A stretch of 64,000 bases of DNA from CAWIJJ01 sp963836405 (lineage in GTDB: Bacteria > Acidobacteriota > Terriglobia > Bryobacterales > Bryobacteraceae). The position numbers were made by a program, and so were the translations under genes. Under the pieces are notes generated by a model. The model was given only the letters and a program-made list of their open reading frames with translations, was not told where the DNA came from and searched no databases. The DNA lies in the NCBI GenBank assembly GCA_963836405.1, contig CAWIJL010000008.1:40638-104637 (forward strand). The letters run 5' to 3'. Positions 1-9,131 of this stretch are shown here, one piece after another. Position 1 is the first letter of the stretch. Each line of letters starts with the position of its first letter.

Positions 1-693
1 TAACCGTAGGTACGGCTGCCGGTCGAAGCCGTCGTTCACCAGCGCTACCACCGGCTTGGCCAGATACACATAGGGTGAGGTGTTGGCGGCTTCGTAGCCG
101 ATGCGGAGAGCCTCGTCCGGATCCGTGTCCGCCGGCAGATAAAGATCGGTGACCACCTGGCAATCGGGGACGCCGGAGTTGGCGTTGTAGGCCATGCCGG
201 TCAGCAGGTTGGCGTTGGGGATGGTGATACGGGTGTCGTCCGGCGTGGTCAGCTTCGTGCTTCGCAGACCGATGTAGTCGATCTCCCCGTAGGCATCGCC
301 GATGCGGACGCGGTCGCCCAGTTGATAAGGCCGGTCCACCAGAATCACCAGCCCGCCGACGACGTTCTTCACCAGGTCCTGCGCGCCCAACCCAACCGCG
401 ATCGCCACCGAGCCGATGGTGGCGAAGAACGTCTCCCTCGACGGCGCCAGCAGTTCGAAGGAGACAAACAGGGCCGCGAACCAGACGGTGATGCGCAGAA
501 TCGGCTCGATCCATTTGACGACGAACCGGGCGCGCGGGCCGCGGGCGCCGATGACCCCCAGCAGCCTGGAGGAATACCGAATCAGCACCCAGGCGGCGAT
601 CAACACCAGCGCTACCGAGGCGATTCTCACCGGGGTAAAGAACTGGAGCACATCCAGCGTCGGAGTGCTGCCGTTCACTGCGGTCTGGAACAT
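1..693 (-). CDS. MscS-family mechanosensitive channel (3'-truncated by window edge)
   Basis: Small-conductance mechanosensitive channel of the inner membrane, expected to release solutes on hypo-osmotic shock. Translating the minus strand from ATG 693 gives a short N-terminal leader, then membrane helices around residues 20-40 and 60-78. These are followed by the glycine/alanine-rich pore helix typical of TM3 (IGSVAIAVGLGAQDLVKN) and the beta domain start (LVDRPYQLGDRVRIG, IGLRSTKLTTPDDTRITIPN). The C-terminal alpha-beta domain continues beyond base 1. The start lies only about 10 bases after the stop of the upstream AAA ATPase, so the two are probably one transcript. Family assignment is firm; the in vivo gating signal is not visible. 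Confidence 0.9.
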   Translation of the reverse strand, partial: MFQTAVNGSTPTLDVLQFFTPVRIASVALVLIAAWVLIRYSSRLLGVIGARGPRARFVVKWIEPILRITVWFAALFVSFELLAPSRETFFATIGSVAIAVGLGAQDLVKNVVGGLVILVDRPYQLGDRVRIGDAYGEIDYIGLRSTKLTTPDDTRITIPNANLLTGMAYNANSGVPDCQVVTDLYLPADTDPDEALRIGYEAANTSPYVYLAKPVVALVNDGFDRQPYLRL

Positions 694-703
694 GGATTAC
701 CTC

Positions 704-3478
704 TCACCATAGGTTCTGCCTGTGCAGCGCTTCGCGCACCAGAAGACCGGCTTCGGGGCGCACGCGGAAGCCGTCGCACTCCGGCTCGGGCTGCAGGATC
801 TCGAGAAATCGCAATCGCTTCACGTACCGTCCCGTTTCTTCCAGGCCCAGACGAAGCGATTCCGCCACTTCCTCCACTGTCAATCCGCCATGCTGCAGGA
901 TGGCCTGAAGGATCTGGTGATCGCGAAGATCGAGTTCCGCCAGCAGCGGCTCGTATTGCGGAACCAGCGGCTGCCGCATGTAGACCACCCCGCCTTCCAC
1001 CCGCACGATCGAACTCTGCCATAGCTCGAACGCCGCCCGGAAGATGCCCTCGGATTGGTGGTAAAGGGACGCGAAAAAATTCTGTTCCGGATTCTGTTCC
1101 AGCCCAACGAGCCGGCGCGCGCGGTTGATCCGCCGGTCCTCTCCGGCGACCGGCGCGAATTCCAGGCGCAGGCCGGAAAGATCGTGGCGCTGCAGGATGG
1201 CGCCGGTCAGGTCCTCAACCTTCACCGACATGGCGTTGATACGGTGCGAGAAGTGATTGCCCAACCCGGCCACCGCGGCGAGATACCGGAAAGCGGTTTC
1301 GTTGATGCTGAAAATCCACAGCGTGCTGTCGGAAGTTTCGTAAACGAAGTCGAGCAGTTCCTGGAGCGCCTCGAATCCATTGATGGTGCGCAGAAAGGAA
1401 CGCTCGAGTTCTTCGATGATGACAATCCTTCGCTCGTCCGAAAGGGCCTGGGACGGGTCGGCGCCGGACGCGATGCCGAGGATGTCGCGGAGCACGGCGC
1501 GCATCTGATCGCGGGTAGTCGCGCGCCCTGAAAGCTGCCCCCGGATGACGTTCATCCCGCCAAAGAGCTGCGACGCCGCGCAGTTCAAGAGGCTGGTTTT
1601 GCCGCTGCCGCGAGCGCCCACCAGGATTACCGAGGCGCGCATGCCTGCCTGCCACTGCGCCAGGGCTTCCGCGAGGCCGGCCATCTCCGCTTCCCGCCCA
1701 ACCAGGAAACGCGGATCTTCAATAGGAGTGAGGCGGAACAGGCGCCGGTAGATGGCAGGCAGATCGCATGCATTATCCTGCAGGTCGAGCAGATGCCGGA
1801 GATGGGCGCGGCGGCTGACGGCTTCGAGTTGCGGACGGGGCGGCGTCATCCACCCGAGGAGAACCAGCGCGTGCTCCGAGGCGCGGCGGGCCAGCGTCCA
1901 GCCTTTTCGCGAACCCGTGCGGACGCCGGAAAGGAAGATATCCTGCGAACGGTCGAATGCGGCGAGACCGCGCTGGCGCGTGAGATGGGCCAGCAGGCCC
2001 ACTCGCCCCTTTTCCAGCGCAACATAGCAATCGAGGAGCATGGAGGCTTCAGCCCGGACCATGCCGGCCTCCGCGGCGGCGGCCACTTCAGGCGTTGTCT
2101 CGCGCTGGTATTGCAGCAGCGATAGCCCGTTTTGAACGGCCTGGAAAGCCACCTCGCGGCCGGCTTCGCCCTCGGTCCTGGCGGCTTCCTCACCGTAGGA
2201 GACCACCTCACGCACGCGCTCGATTTCCCGCACCGCAACCTGGTGCGGAGGCAGCGCGGTACTCAGGCTTTCGATGAGGGCCGGCATTCCGAGTCGCCGC
2301 AGCGCGCTCCGAAACGCGTTCTCGGGCTCCACCTCACGCCACGAACTGCCGCGTCCCGGAAGTCCGTGGTGGGGATCGGCCACTTCCACCGTGGCGGGCA
2401 GCCGTGATCGGGCAGTATGGAGCACACGCCGCGCCCACTCCCTGGCCCGTTCCTCGGCCGACATGAGCCGCACCTGGGGCGGCGGAAAATCGCTCCTCCC
2501 CAGCGACCAGCCCTCCAGCCATTCGATAGCGAGGCCCAACTCGGAGAGGAGCTGTTCGTGCTCGAAATGAAGCGATTCGAGAGAGCCGCGGCAGTCTCTG
2601 GTAGTCTCCATGCCGAGTTCCGCCAGCGAGATTTCGAGGTCGAGCACAGCCTGCACCGCGCGCTGTTGGCGCGCCCAGTGGCCCATCCGCCGGCCCGCGA
2701 TTTCCGAACGGCGTTCGCGACTCTGCCGCGAGGGCTCCGAAGGGCTGCGAACCAGCGCGGCGGTCACCCTGGCGGCAGCCGATCCGGCCCAGGCGGCGTA
2801 GGTTTCGAGGATGCGCCGCATCGTCTGCGCCTGCTGTTCCGCCTGCGTGACCCAGCGCTGCCGTTCCGATTCCACGGCAGCCGGAGCGCGCGCGCCCGAG
2901 AGGGTCGCCAGCCCGTGTTCGCGATGCATCTGCCAGGGTCCCAGCAGGTGCAGGCAGGCCCTGGCCATTTCGAGTTGGAAAGCGCCATCGAGTTTGCCCC
3001 GCTGCAGCAGGTGCTTCTGGAGGTGGCCGGATGCCGCCGCGCGGAGGGGCATCGCTCTGGGGACATTTCGCCTCGCCATGGAGCGCCAGCGGTCGAAGGC
3101 GGAGCCCTGCGCGCCGGCAAGACCGGGCAGATCGCGCGGCGAATAATCGCAGGAGACGGGAAGCCGCTGCACCACTCCATCGAGGCTGGCTTCGTACTCT
3201 CGAATCGCCGTGACGACCGACAGCAACGGCCGTTTCTTCTTGAAGATCGCAACCGGTTCAAAGAGCAACTGTGCCGCCAGCGGAGCGAACAGGGTCTCCA
3301 GGGAATCGAGCGAAGGGGCCTGGGGCGTCCACGCTTCCAGGCTGTCCAGGCGCTCGCGCAGCATCGCGCCGAGCGCTTGTACATGAGTCCAGGCATCCGC
3401 CATTTCCGATGCGAGGTTCCGGCTGCGCACCTCGATCTCCTCGCGAAGTGTGGTCCACGAGTCTGCCAGCTTTGCCAT
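704..3478 (-). CDS. Large AAA ATPase with winged-helix C-terminus, partner of MscS
   Basis: A 924-residue protein of unknown role. Residues 1-560 are mostly charged helical sequence without a recognised domain. Residues about 593-790 form an ORC/AAA_16-like P-loop NTPase: GREAEM lead-in, Walker A GARGSGKT (about 621-628) and Walker B IVIIEELE (about 685-692). A winged-helix-like segment follows at about 853-900. The open frame extends to 3754, but ATG 3478 is preferred. It has GGGGAGG about 9 bases upstream and avoids overlap with the M50 protease gene. No signal peptide or membrane helix is evident, so the protein is probably cytoplasmic. Its stop is about 10 bases from the MscS start, suggesting an ATPase-regulated channel (inference). 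Confidence 0.8.
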   Translation of the reverse strand: MAKLADSWTTLREEIEVRSRNLASEMADAWTHVQALGAMLRERLDSLEAWTPQAPSLDSLETLFAPLAAQLLFEPVAIFKKKRPLLSVVTAIREYEASLDGVVQRLPVSCDYSPRDLPGLAGAQGSAFDRWRSMARRNVPRAMPLRAAASGHLQKHLLQRGKLDGAFQLEMARACLHLLGPWQMHREHGLATLSGARAPAAVESERQRWVTQAEQQAQTMRRILETYAAWAGSAAARVTAALVRSPSEPSRQSRERRSEIAGRRMGHWARQQRAVQAVLDLEISLAELGMETTRDCRGSLESLHFEHEQLLSELGLAIEWLEGWSLGRSDFPPPQVRLMSAEERAREWARRVLHTARSRLPATVEVADPHHGLPGRGSSWREVEPENAFRSALRRLGMPALIESLSTALPPHQVAVREIERVREVVSYGEEAARTEGEAGREVAFQAVQNGLSLLQYQRETTPEVAAAAEAGMVRAEASMLLDCYVALEKGRVGLLAHLTRQRGLAAFDRSQDIFLSGVRTGSRKGWTLARRASEHALVLLGWMTPPRPQLEAVSRRAHLRHLLDLQDNACDLPAIYRRLFRLTPIEDPRFLVGREAEMAGLAEALAQWQAGMRASVILVGARGSGKTSLLNCAASQLFGGMNVIRGQLSGRATTRDQMRAVLRDILGIASGADPSQALSDERRIVIIEELERSFLRTINGFEALQELLDFVYETSDSTLWIFSINETAFRYLAAVAGLGNHFSHRINAMSVKVEDLTGAILQRHDLSGLRLEFAPVAGEDRRINRARRLVGLEQNPEQNFFASLYHQSEGIFRAAFELWQSSIVRVEGGVVYMRQPLVPQYEPLLAELDLRDHQILQAILQHGGLTVEEVAESLRLGLEETGRYVKRLRFLEILQPEPECDGFRVRPEAGLLVREALHRQNLW

Positions 3479-3534
3479 ATGCCGATCCTCCCCATTATGG
3501 CGGTGGAATCGTGCATTTGGAGTGAATGATATTT

Positions 3535-4710
3535 CTACGGCAGATTGCCGTGACCTGGAAGCAGCTCCGGACTGCCGCTGAGATCCCCGATGTCGAGTTT
3601 GGCCGCCAGGAAGTTCAACAGGTCTCTCATGGAGACGATCGCCAATAACCGGCCGCGATCGGCAACCAACAGGCGTCCCAACCCTGTCTGTCGCATCTTG
3701 GTCAGCACCTGCAAGGCATCCGCATCGGGTGTGACTGTGTTCTGGTCCGAGCACGGTTTGACGACATCTTCGACAGTTCGATCATTCCATTCGTTGGAAG
3801 AAAGCTCTTTCACGTCGCGCGCCGTTACGCATCCCACCAGTTCGTCGGAATCGCCGACCACCGGGAACAGCTTGAAGTCGTACCGGTAAATGTAGCCTTC
3901 CACCAATTCCCGGATGGGCGTGTGAGCAGGCACCCGTACAGGGTCCGGATGCATGAACCGGCTGACCGGTTCCCCGGCGAGCATGGTCCGCAATAAGACT
4001 TGCTCGTAAGAAGCGCGCGAAATGCCGCGCAAGAACATGCCGATCGGGAAATACCAGACGGCGGAAATGAAGTCTCCGACGAACAGCCGGTAGACGGCCC
4101 AGATCATCAGAAGCAACCCGAAGCCGCTGCCTATCCCCGAAGCGATCCGCGTGGCGCGCCGCAGGTCACCCTGGAAATGCCACAACGCGGCGCGCAGCAC
4201 GCGCCCGCCGTCGAGTGGGAATGCCGGGACCATGTTGAATACCGCGAGCACGAAATTCAGCCAGCCCAAATAGGCGAGGACGCCGACGATTGTCACCGGC
4301 CACGCACCCGAGGTCGCCGCGGCAATGAAGTGAAAAACGACTCCCGCGACAACGCTGGCAATCGGACCGGCGATCGCCATCAGGAATTCCGTCTTCGGGC
4401 TTTCCGGTTCCCCGGCCATTTCCGCCACGCCTCCAAAAAGGAAAAGCGTGATGCCGCTCATGCGAAGGCCGTAACGGCGGGCGGCCAACGAGTGAAACAG
4501 TTCGTGAAAGACGATGGATCCGAAGAGCCCCAGCACACCCGCCACAGCCATCCACCAGTAACTGCCGCGGTTCAGGCCCGGATAGGTACTTGGGAACACG
4601 CCGACGGCCAGCGACCAGGTCCACAGCGCCGCCACCAGCGCCCAACTGGAATCGACACGAATGTCAAAACCGAGAATTGTGAAAAGCTTTATTCTGCGTC
4701 CAAACATCAC
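3535..4710 (-). CDS. Site-2 protease family M50 metalloprotease with CBS pair
   Basis: Intramembrane zinc protease of 391 residues. The zinc motif HELFH sits at about residues 69-73 in a membrane helix, and the second motif (NMVPAFPLDGGR, about 159-170) supplies the conserved Asp. About six hydrophobic segments fill residues 10-230. Two CBS domains occupy roughly residues 240-375, as in SpoIVFB/Rip3-type enzymes, where adenine nucleotides can tune activity. The substrate is unknown; family members cleave anti-sigma factors or other single-pass proteins within the bilayer. It lies upstream of the ATPase-MscS pair on the same strand, separated by 56 bases, so read-through is possible. Confidence 0.93.
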   Translation of the reverse strand: MMFGRRIKLFTILGFDIRVDSSWALVAALWTWSLAVGVFPSTYPGLNRGSYWWMAVAGVLGLFGSIVFHELFHSLAARRYGLRMSGITLFLFGGVAEMAGEPESPKTEFLMAIAGPIASVVAGVVFHFIAAATSGAWPVTIVGVLAYLGWLNFVLAVFNMVPAFPLDGGRVLRAALWHFQGDLRRATRIASGIGSGFGLLLMIWAVYRLFVGDFISAVWYFPIGMFLRGISRASYEQVLLRTMLAGEPVSRFMHPDPVRVPAHTPIRELVEGYIYRYDFKLFPVVGDSDELVGCVTARDVKELSSNEWNDRTVEDVVKPCSDQNTVTPDADALQVLTKMRQTGLGRLLVADRGRLLAIVSMRDLLNFLAAKLDIGDLSGSPELLPGHGNLP

Positions 4711-4746
4711 TCACTCCAGTGGGCGCCAATGGACGGCCTTAATGGC

Positions 4747-5406
4747 CTAGCGTCCGTATCCGACCAATCGAATGGGGCGGTCGAGGCGGAACGTCAGGAG
4801 CGTTTCAACGGGAACCCGGACCCGATCGCCCTTTGTCAGCACCTGTACCGCCGCGCCGCCCGCCGCTCCCGCGGCTGCGCCGATGGCAGCACCCGTACCG
4901 CCGCCTGCAATTGCGCCGATCAGAGTGCCGAGGATCGCTCCGCCGCCGACGGTTTCGGCCGTACGGCGATTCGCCCCCAACCCCTCCAGCGCGGCTTGCT
5001 GCTCGGAGATGTCGCTTGTCACGTTGTATGTGCGGCCGTTCACGGTGAGCGATCGCACCGCCAGTTCAAGCTGCGCCGTCTGAAGAGCGCCGCCGGAGTT
5101 CGAGCTAACCACCTCCAACTGCGCCGGGGCGCCGGCCGGGACGATCGAATTGCCGCGTACATCCACCACCGGTCGGTCCACCTGCGCTGAATACAAACGG
5201 CCTTGGACCGCGCGATCGGTATCGATAGTCTCATTGGTCCGCAGCACGAGTTCGGTACCGGACGGAATTACACCGGGAGGCGCAGCCGAGGTGTAAACGG
5301 GCCCGGCGGGGACCCCGCGCGAAGCGCTCCCGCGATGAGACGCGCATCCCGTTGCGGCCACGGTAGCGAATGCGAGTAATATAACGAAATAGTGTCGGTA
5401 GTTCAT
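4747..5406 (-). CDS. Glycine-zipper outer-membrane lipoprotein
   Basis: A 219-residue predicted lipoprotein. The N-terminus has a signal peptide ending in a lipobox (VAATGC), with Cys at about residue 21. The middle (about 45-130) is a beta-rich region repeating phrases such as ELVLRTNETIDT. The C-terminal third contains a glycine zipper (GGAILGTLIGAIAGGGTGAA and onward), a motif that packs in or on membranes. It ends in a beta segment (VRVPVETLLTFRLDRPI). This arrangement is common among acidobacterial envelope lipoproteins of unknown function. It is transcribed ahead of the M50 protease with a 36-base gap. Confidence 0.75.
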   Translation of the reverse strand: MNYRHYFVILLAFATVAATGCASHRGSASRGVPAGPVYTSAAPPGVIPSGTELVLRTNETIDTDRAVQGRLYSAQVDRPVVDVRGNSIVPAGAPAQLEVVSSNSGGALQTAQLELAVRSLTVNGRTYNVTSDISEQQAALEGLGANRRTAETVGGGAILGTLIGAIAGGGTGAAIGAAAGAAGGAAVQVLTKGDRVRVPVETLLTFRLDRPIRLVGYGR

Positions 5407-5522
5407 AAAAGACTTCCTCAGCTAACGTAAGTACCCGTGGCGCGTGGCGCTTCCAACTAACTCTTCACTTACTATTTTAAGGCTGCCGCGCTCTTGCCGG
5501 GGGTCTGGTTGGAGACGATTCG

Positions 5523-6473
5523 TTAGCGCTGCCGGAACGCCGCGGCCGGGTTGTCCACCATCAGCGGTCGAATCCAGGCTGGATCAAGCGCGGGCAGGAA
5601 CCCTGTGTAGAGGAATGTATAGCCTCGATAATCCCCGCCGCCCGGCTCGCCCACGCGATACCAGCCCGAATCCTGTGAAATCAGCGTCCTCGCCAGGAGT
5701 TTTTCGGAGGCCATGAACTGCACGCACTGGCGGTGCCAATCCACGGATCGCTCGGCGATGCCGTCGAACTCCACCCAGGCTCCGGCGAGTGCGGCGCGCC
5801 GGTGGAAGCTGTGGTCCTTCTCATTTTGCGCGTGAACCCACACGAACTGCGATGGAGAGGCTTTGGCGTTCACGAAGATCCCGATCTGTTCGAGTGCGCC
5901 GGCGCCGTCGCCCGTGTGGGAAGCCACGGTCAGCCCGGTTTCGCGCGCCGTGATGGCTGCCGCGCGGGCCAGCTTGCGATCCCATTCGTGAAGGGGCGCG
6001 CGGTTGACCCCGATCTTCACGAATCGCGGCCTGATCCCATCCACGCCCGTCCGAACCTCCCCGATCCACCGCCGCGCCAGTTGTTCCGCCGTCTCTTGGC
6101 GGGCGAACGCGGGCAGATACTTGTGATCCGCCGCTCCGTACAGCCCGGTGTTCGTCCAGATTTCGATGCCGGTCGCACCGGCGAGGCGCGCCATCAGGCG
6201 AGGATCGCGGCCAAGGTAATTCGGCGTGCATTCCAGCAGCCGGCGGCAGCCAAAGGGCTTCAGGGCCTCCAGTTTCGGCCGGGCGGCGCGAAAGACTTCG
6301 TCCGCGTCATAACGTCCGGGCCGGATCAGATCCGCGCCGACAAAATCCACAAGCACATGTTCGTGGACCAGGACGGAGCCGGGAATTTCCTGTGCCCAGG
6401 CGGCGCGTGAGGCCGCGACGGCGGCAAGAAACCGGCGCCGCGAGGTGGTTGACGCCCGCGTCTTCGGTGGCAT
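5523..6473 (-). CDS. Tat-exported phosphotriesterase-family hydrolase
   Basis: A 316-residue amidohydrolase-superfamily protein related to phosphotriesterase/PHP. The N-terminus carries a twin-arginine-like signal (TSRRRFLAAVAASRAAWAQ). The mature part opens with the family signature VLVHEHVLVDF, whose two His ligate the first metal. Downstream landmarks are KIGVN (the bridging-Lys region), SHTGDG and WVHAQ (His ligands) and ISQDSGW (the Asp ligand). A complete metal-ligand set suggests an active hydrolase. In this family the native substrate is usually a lactone or ester rather than an organophosphate. It is transcribed divergently from the sheath-like gene across a 56-base gap. Confidence 0.85.
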   Translation of the reverse strand: MPPKTRASTTSRRRFLAAVAASRAAWAQEIPGSVLVHEHVLVDFVGADLIRPGRYDADEVFRAARPKLEALKPFGCRRLLECTPNYLGRDPRLMARLAGATGIEIWTNTGLYGAADHKYLPAFARQETAEQLARRWIGEVRTGVDGIRPRFVKIGVNRAPLHEWDRKLARAAAITARETGLTVASHTGDGAGALEQIGIFVNAKASPSQFVWVHAQNEKDHSFHRRAALAGAWVEFDGIAERSVDWHRQCVQFMASEKLLARTLISQDSGWYRVGEPGGGDYRGYTFLYTGFLPALDPAWIRPLMVDNPAAAFRQR

Positions 6474-6529
6474 GTTTCTATTGTGTGAGATTGCCGGCGG
6501 TTTTCGGTATGCTTGTTCGGAGGTAATTT

Positions 6530-7900
6530 ATGCCCGATCGTTCCGCGAAAAGCTCAGTTCACCTGGATGTCGATCCCGGAGCGAATCCGGCGACCCAGGT
6601 CCTCGACCCCGACGCGCCTTTTCGAATTCTGCTGTTGGGCGACTTCAGCGGCAGGGTCAGCCGCGGCGTGCAGGCGCCGATAGCGGGCCGCAGGGCGGTT
6701 CCGGTCGACCTCGATAATTTCGACGAAGTCATGCAGGGCATGGGTGTGGCGCTGCGGCTGCCGCGGGCGGAACTCGCCTTCGCCAGCCTGGACGATTTCC
6801 ATCCCGACGCGATCTACGCCAAAGCCGGCGTGTTCCAGCAACTCGCCGAACTGCGCGGGAAGCCGCCGGCTGTCGCGCAGGAGGCCGCTGCGCCCGCCGC
6901 TGCCGGCGCCGCTCCGAACGCGACGGTCTCGGGCGCGGGGCTGTTCGACAGTATGCTCTCGGAGACCGAGCAGCGGCACGGCTCGGCGCGTGAGGATCCC
7001 AGCGACCTGGCGGCGTTCGTGAAGCGGGTGATGGCGCCGCACCTCGAGGAGCGTCCCGACAAACGGAAGCTGGAGTGGGCGGCGCGCGTGGATGCGATCG
7101 GCGCGGAGCAGATGCGCGCGATCCTGCATCATCCGCAGTTTCAGTCGGTGGAGGCGGCATGGCGGTCGGCGTGGCTGCTGGTGCAGAAGCTGGATCCGGA
7201 CAACGAGTTGAAGATCTACCTGCTGGACGCAACGCTGGACGAACTCATCGATGCCGAGGCGGAGGAGTTGCAGCCGCTGTTTTCGGGCCCAAGGGCTTCG
7301 TGGGCGGTGATCGCCGCGAATTTCGAATTCGGCCAGAACGCCGACGACGCGGGCAGGCTGCTGCGTTTCGGCCGGCTGGCCGCGGCCGCCGGAGCGCCCT
7401 TCCTGGCAGGCGCGCTGCCGCCGGCCGAGAACGTAGCGCCGGAATGGAAGGTCCTGCGCCAGATGGCCGAGGCGAGCTGGATCGGCCTGGTGCAGCCGCG
7501 ATTTCTTCTCCGGCTGCCTTACGGAAAGAAGACGTCCGCCGTCGAGACCTTCGAATTCGAGGAGATGCCCGAGAGCCGCCACACCGATTATCTGTGGGGC
7601 AACGGCGCCATGGTGGGCGCCTACCTCCTGGGGTACGCTTTCCGCAAGCAGGGCTGGGAGATGCGCCCGGGCAGCTTCCGGCAACTCACCGGGCTTCCCC
7701 TCCACGTCTACACGGAGAATGGGCAGACGGAACTGAAGCCCTGCGCGGAAATCCTGATGTCGGAAACCGACGCCGAGACGCTGATGGAAAGCGGTTTCAT
7801 GCCGCTGGCCTCGTTGAAGGAGCAGGACGCGGTGTTGTTGGTGCGCTTTCAGTCGATGGCGGATCCGCCCAAGGCCCTGCCCGGCCGCTGGACCAACTGA
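6530..7900 (+). CDS. Orphan TssB-TssC-like contractile sheath fusion protein
   Basis: A 456-residue protein joining the two type VI sheath subunits in one chain. Residues about 25-115 resemble TssB/VipA (FRILLLGDFSGR, then VDLDNFDEVM and LDDFHPDAIY). Residues about 170-450 resemble TssC/VipB (YLLDATLDELID, WAVIAANFEFGQNADD, RFLLRLPYGKK, DYLWGNGA, LPLHVYTENG). A linker rich in Ala/Pro joins them. A single TssC is normally about 490 residues, so both halves are compact. The start has GGAGG 6 bases upstream. No other T6SS gene (TssK, ClpV, Hcp, VgrG, TssM) is present in the 64 kb. The next gene begins 6 bases downstream and may be co-transcribed. Confidence 0.72.
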   Translation: MPDRSAKSSVHLDVDPGANPATQVLDPDAPFRILLLGDFSGRVSRGVQAPIAGRRAVPVDLDNFDEVMQGMGVALRLPRAELAFASLDDFHPDAIYAKAGVFQQLAELRGKPPAVAQEAAAPAAAGAAPNATVSGAGLFDSMLSETEQRHGSAREDPSDLAAFVKRVMAPHLEERPDKRKLEWAARVDAIGAEQMRAILHHPQFQSVEAAWRSAWLLVQKLDPDNELKIYLLDATLDELIDAEAEELQPLFSGPRASWAVIAANFEFGQNADDAGRLLRFGRLAAAAGAPFLAGALPPAENVAPEWKVLRQMAEASWIGLVQPRFLLRLPYGKKTSAVETFEFEEMPESRHTDYLWGNGAMVGAYLLGYAFRKQGWEMRPGSFRQLTGLPLHVYTENGQTELKPCAEILMSETDAETLMESGFMPLASLKEQDAVLLVRFQSMADPPKALPGRWTN

Positions 7901-7906
7901 AGACCG

Positions 7907-9064
7907 GTGAACATTGAAATCGACCGCCAGTACGTGACGGACACGCTCGTCCGGCTGGTCCAGATCAATTCGGTGAATCCGTCACTCGCGCCCGGGGCGC
8001 CGGGAGAGAAAGCGATCGCGGGGTTCATCGCCGAGTCGTTGACGGAAAGCGGCCTGACCGTGGAGACACGGGAACCGGAGCCGGGTCGTACCTCGGTGGT
8101 AGCGCGCCTGAGCGGGACGGGCGGAGGCCGGAGCCTGCTGCTCAACGGCCATTCCGATACGGTGGATGTGGCCGGAATGCCGGAACCCTTTTCCGGCGCC
8201 ATCCGGGACGGGCGCGTTTACGGGCGGGGCAGCTTCGACATGAAGGGGAGTCTGGCCGCTTGCATGGGCGCTGCCCGGGCGCTCGCCGGGGCCGGAACGC
8301 GCCTGCGCGGCGACCTGCTGGTGGCTGCGGTTGCGGACGAAGAATACGGCAGCCTGGGAACGCAGGATCTGCTGCGCGACCTTCATCCCGATGCCGCGAT
8401 CGTCACCGAGCCGACGGCGCTGGACGTCTGCCTGGCGCACAAGGGCTACCTCTGGATCGAGGTGGAGGTGGCGGGCAGGGCCGCCCACGGCAGCCGGTTC
8501 GAACTGGGCGTGGACGCCAACATGAAGATGGGTTCGTTTCTGCACGAACTCGCGGAACTCGAACGCGAGCTGCGAGCGCGGCCCGCGCATCCGCTGGTGG
8601 GGCCGCCTTCGCTGCACGCCGCCATGTTGCAGGGTGGAAGCGGGTTGAGCACCTATGCCGCGCAATCGGTGGCGCACATCGAACGCCGCACCGTGCCCGG
8701 CGAAACGGGCGCGCAGGCGGTGGCCGAAATTCAGCGCATCGTGGACCGCCTGCAGGCGCGCGATGCGGATTTTCGCGCGACTGTTCGTCCTTACTTCGAG
8801 CGGAATCCATTCGAGGTGCGGCGGGACGCGGACATCGTGCAGGCGGTGGCGCGCGCGGCGGCGGATGTGCGCGGCCGGCAGCCCGCATTCATCGGGGATA
8901 CTCCGTGGATGGACGCGGCCCTGCTGCAGGCGGCGGGGATTGAGACCGTGGTCTTCGGCGCGGCCGGCGCGGGCGCGCACGCCGCGGAGGAGTGGGTGGA
9001 TCTGGAATCCGTGCTCCAGCTTGCGCGCATCCTGGTGGGAACCGCCGCCCAATACTGCGGCTGA
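7907..9064 (+). CDS. M20-family peptidase/deacylase (ArgE/DapE type)
   Basis: A 385-residue zinc-dependent amide hydrolase. It shows the M20 signatures: LLNGHSDTVD (first metal His and catalytic Asp), YGRGSFDMKGS (bridging Asp), ADEEYGS (catalytic Glu-Glu), IVTEPT (metal Glu), the dimerisation-domain phrase GRAAHGS, and a C-terminal HAAEEWV. Members deacylate N-acyl amino acids or succinyl-diaminopimelate. Nothing nearby (no arg or dap genes) identifies the substrate. It starts with GTG at 7907, 6 bases after the sheath-like gene, so the two are probably translated from one message. Confidence 0.88.
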   Translation: MNIEIDRQYVTDTLVRLVQINSVNPSLAPGAPGEKAIAGFIAESLTESGLTVETREPEPGRTSVVARLSGTGGGRSLLLNGHSDTVDVAGMPEPFSGAIRDGRVYGRGSFDMKGSLAACMGAARALAGAGTRLRGDLLVAAVADEEYGSLGTQDLLRDLHPDAAIVTEPTALDVCLAHKGYLWIEVEVAGRAAHGSRFELGVDANMKMGSFLHELAELERELRARPAHPLVGPPSLHAAMLQGGSGLSTYAAQSVAHIERRTVPGETGAQAVAEIQRIVDRLQARDADFRATVRPYFERNPFEVRRDADIVQAVARAAADVRGRQPAFIGDTPWMDAALLQAAGIETVVFGAAGAGAHAAEEWVDLESVLQLARILVGTAAQYCG

Positions 9065-9131
9065 CGCCGATCATACATCGGCATCCCGGCTGCTATCCGA
9101 GTTACAGCGGAAGTCTCCGCAGGAGCTTGGA

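Noticed and set aside
3479..3754. Longer N-terminus of the AAA ATPase frame (start at 3754)
   Set aside because: It overlaps the M50 protease gene on the same strand, has no homologous-looking sequence and no ribosome site; ATG 3478 has a strong one.
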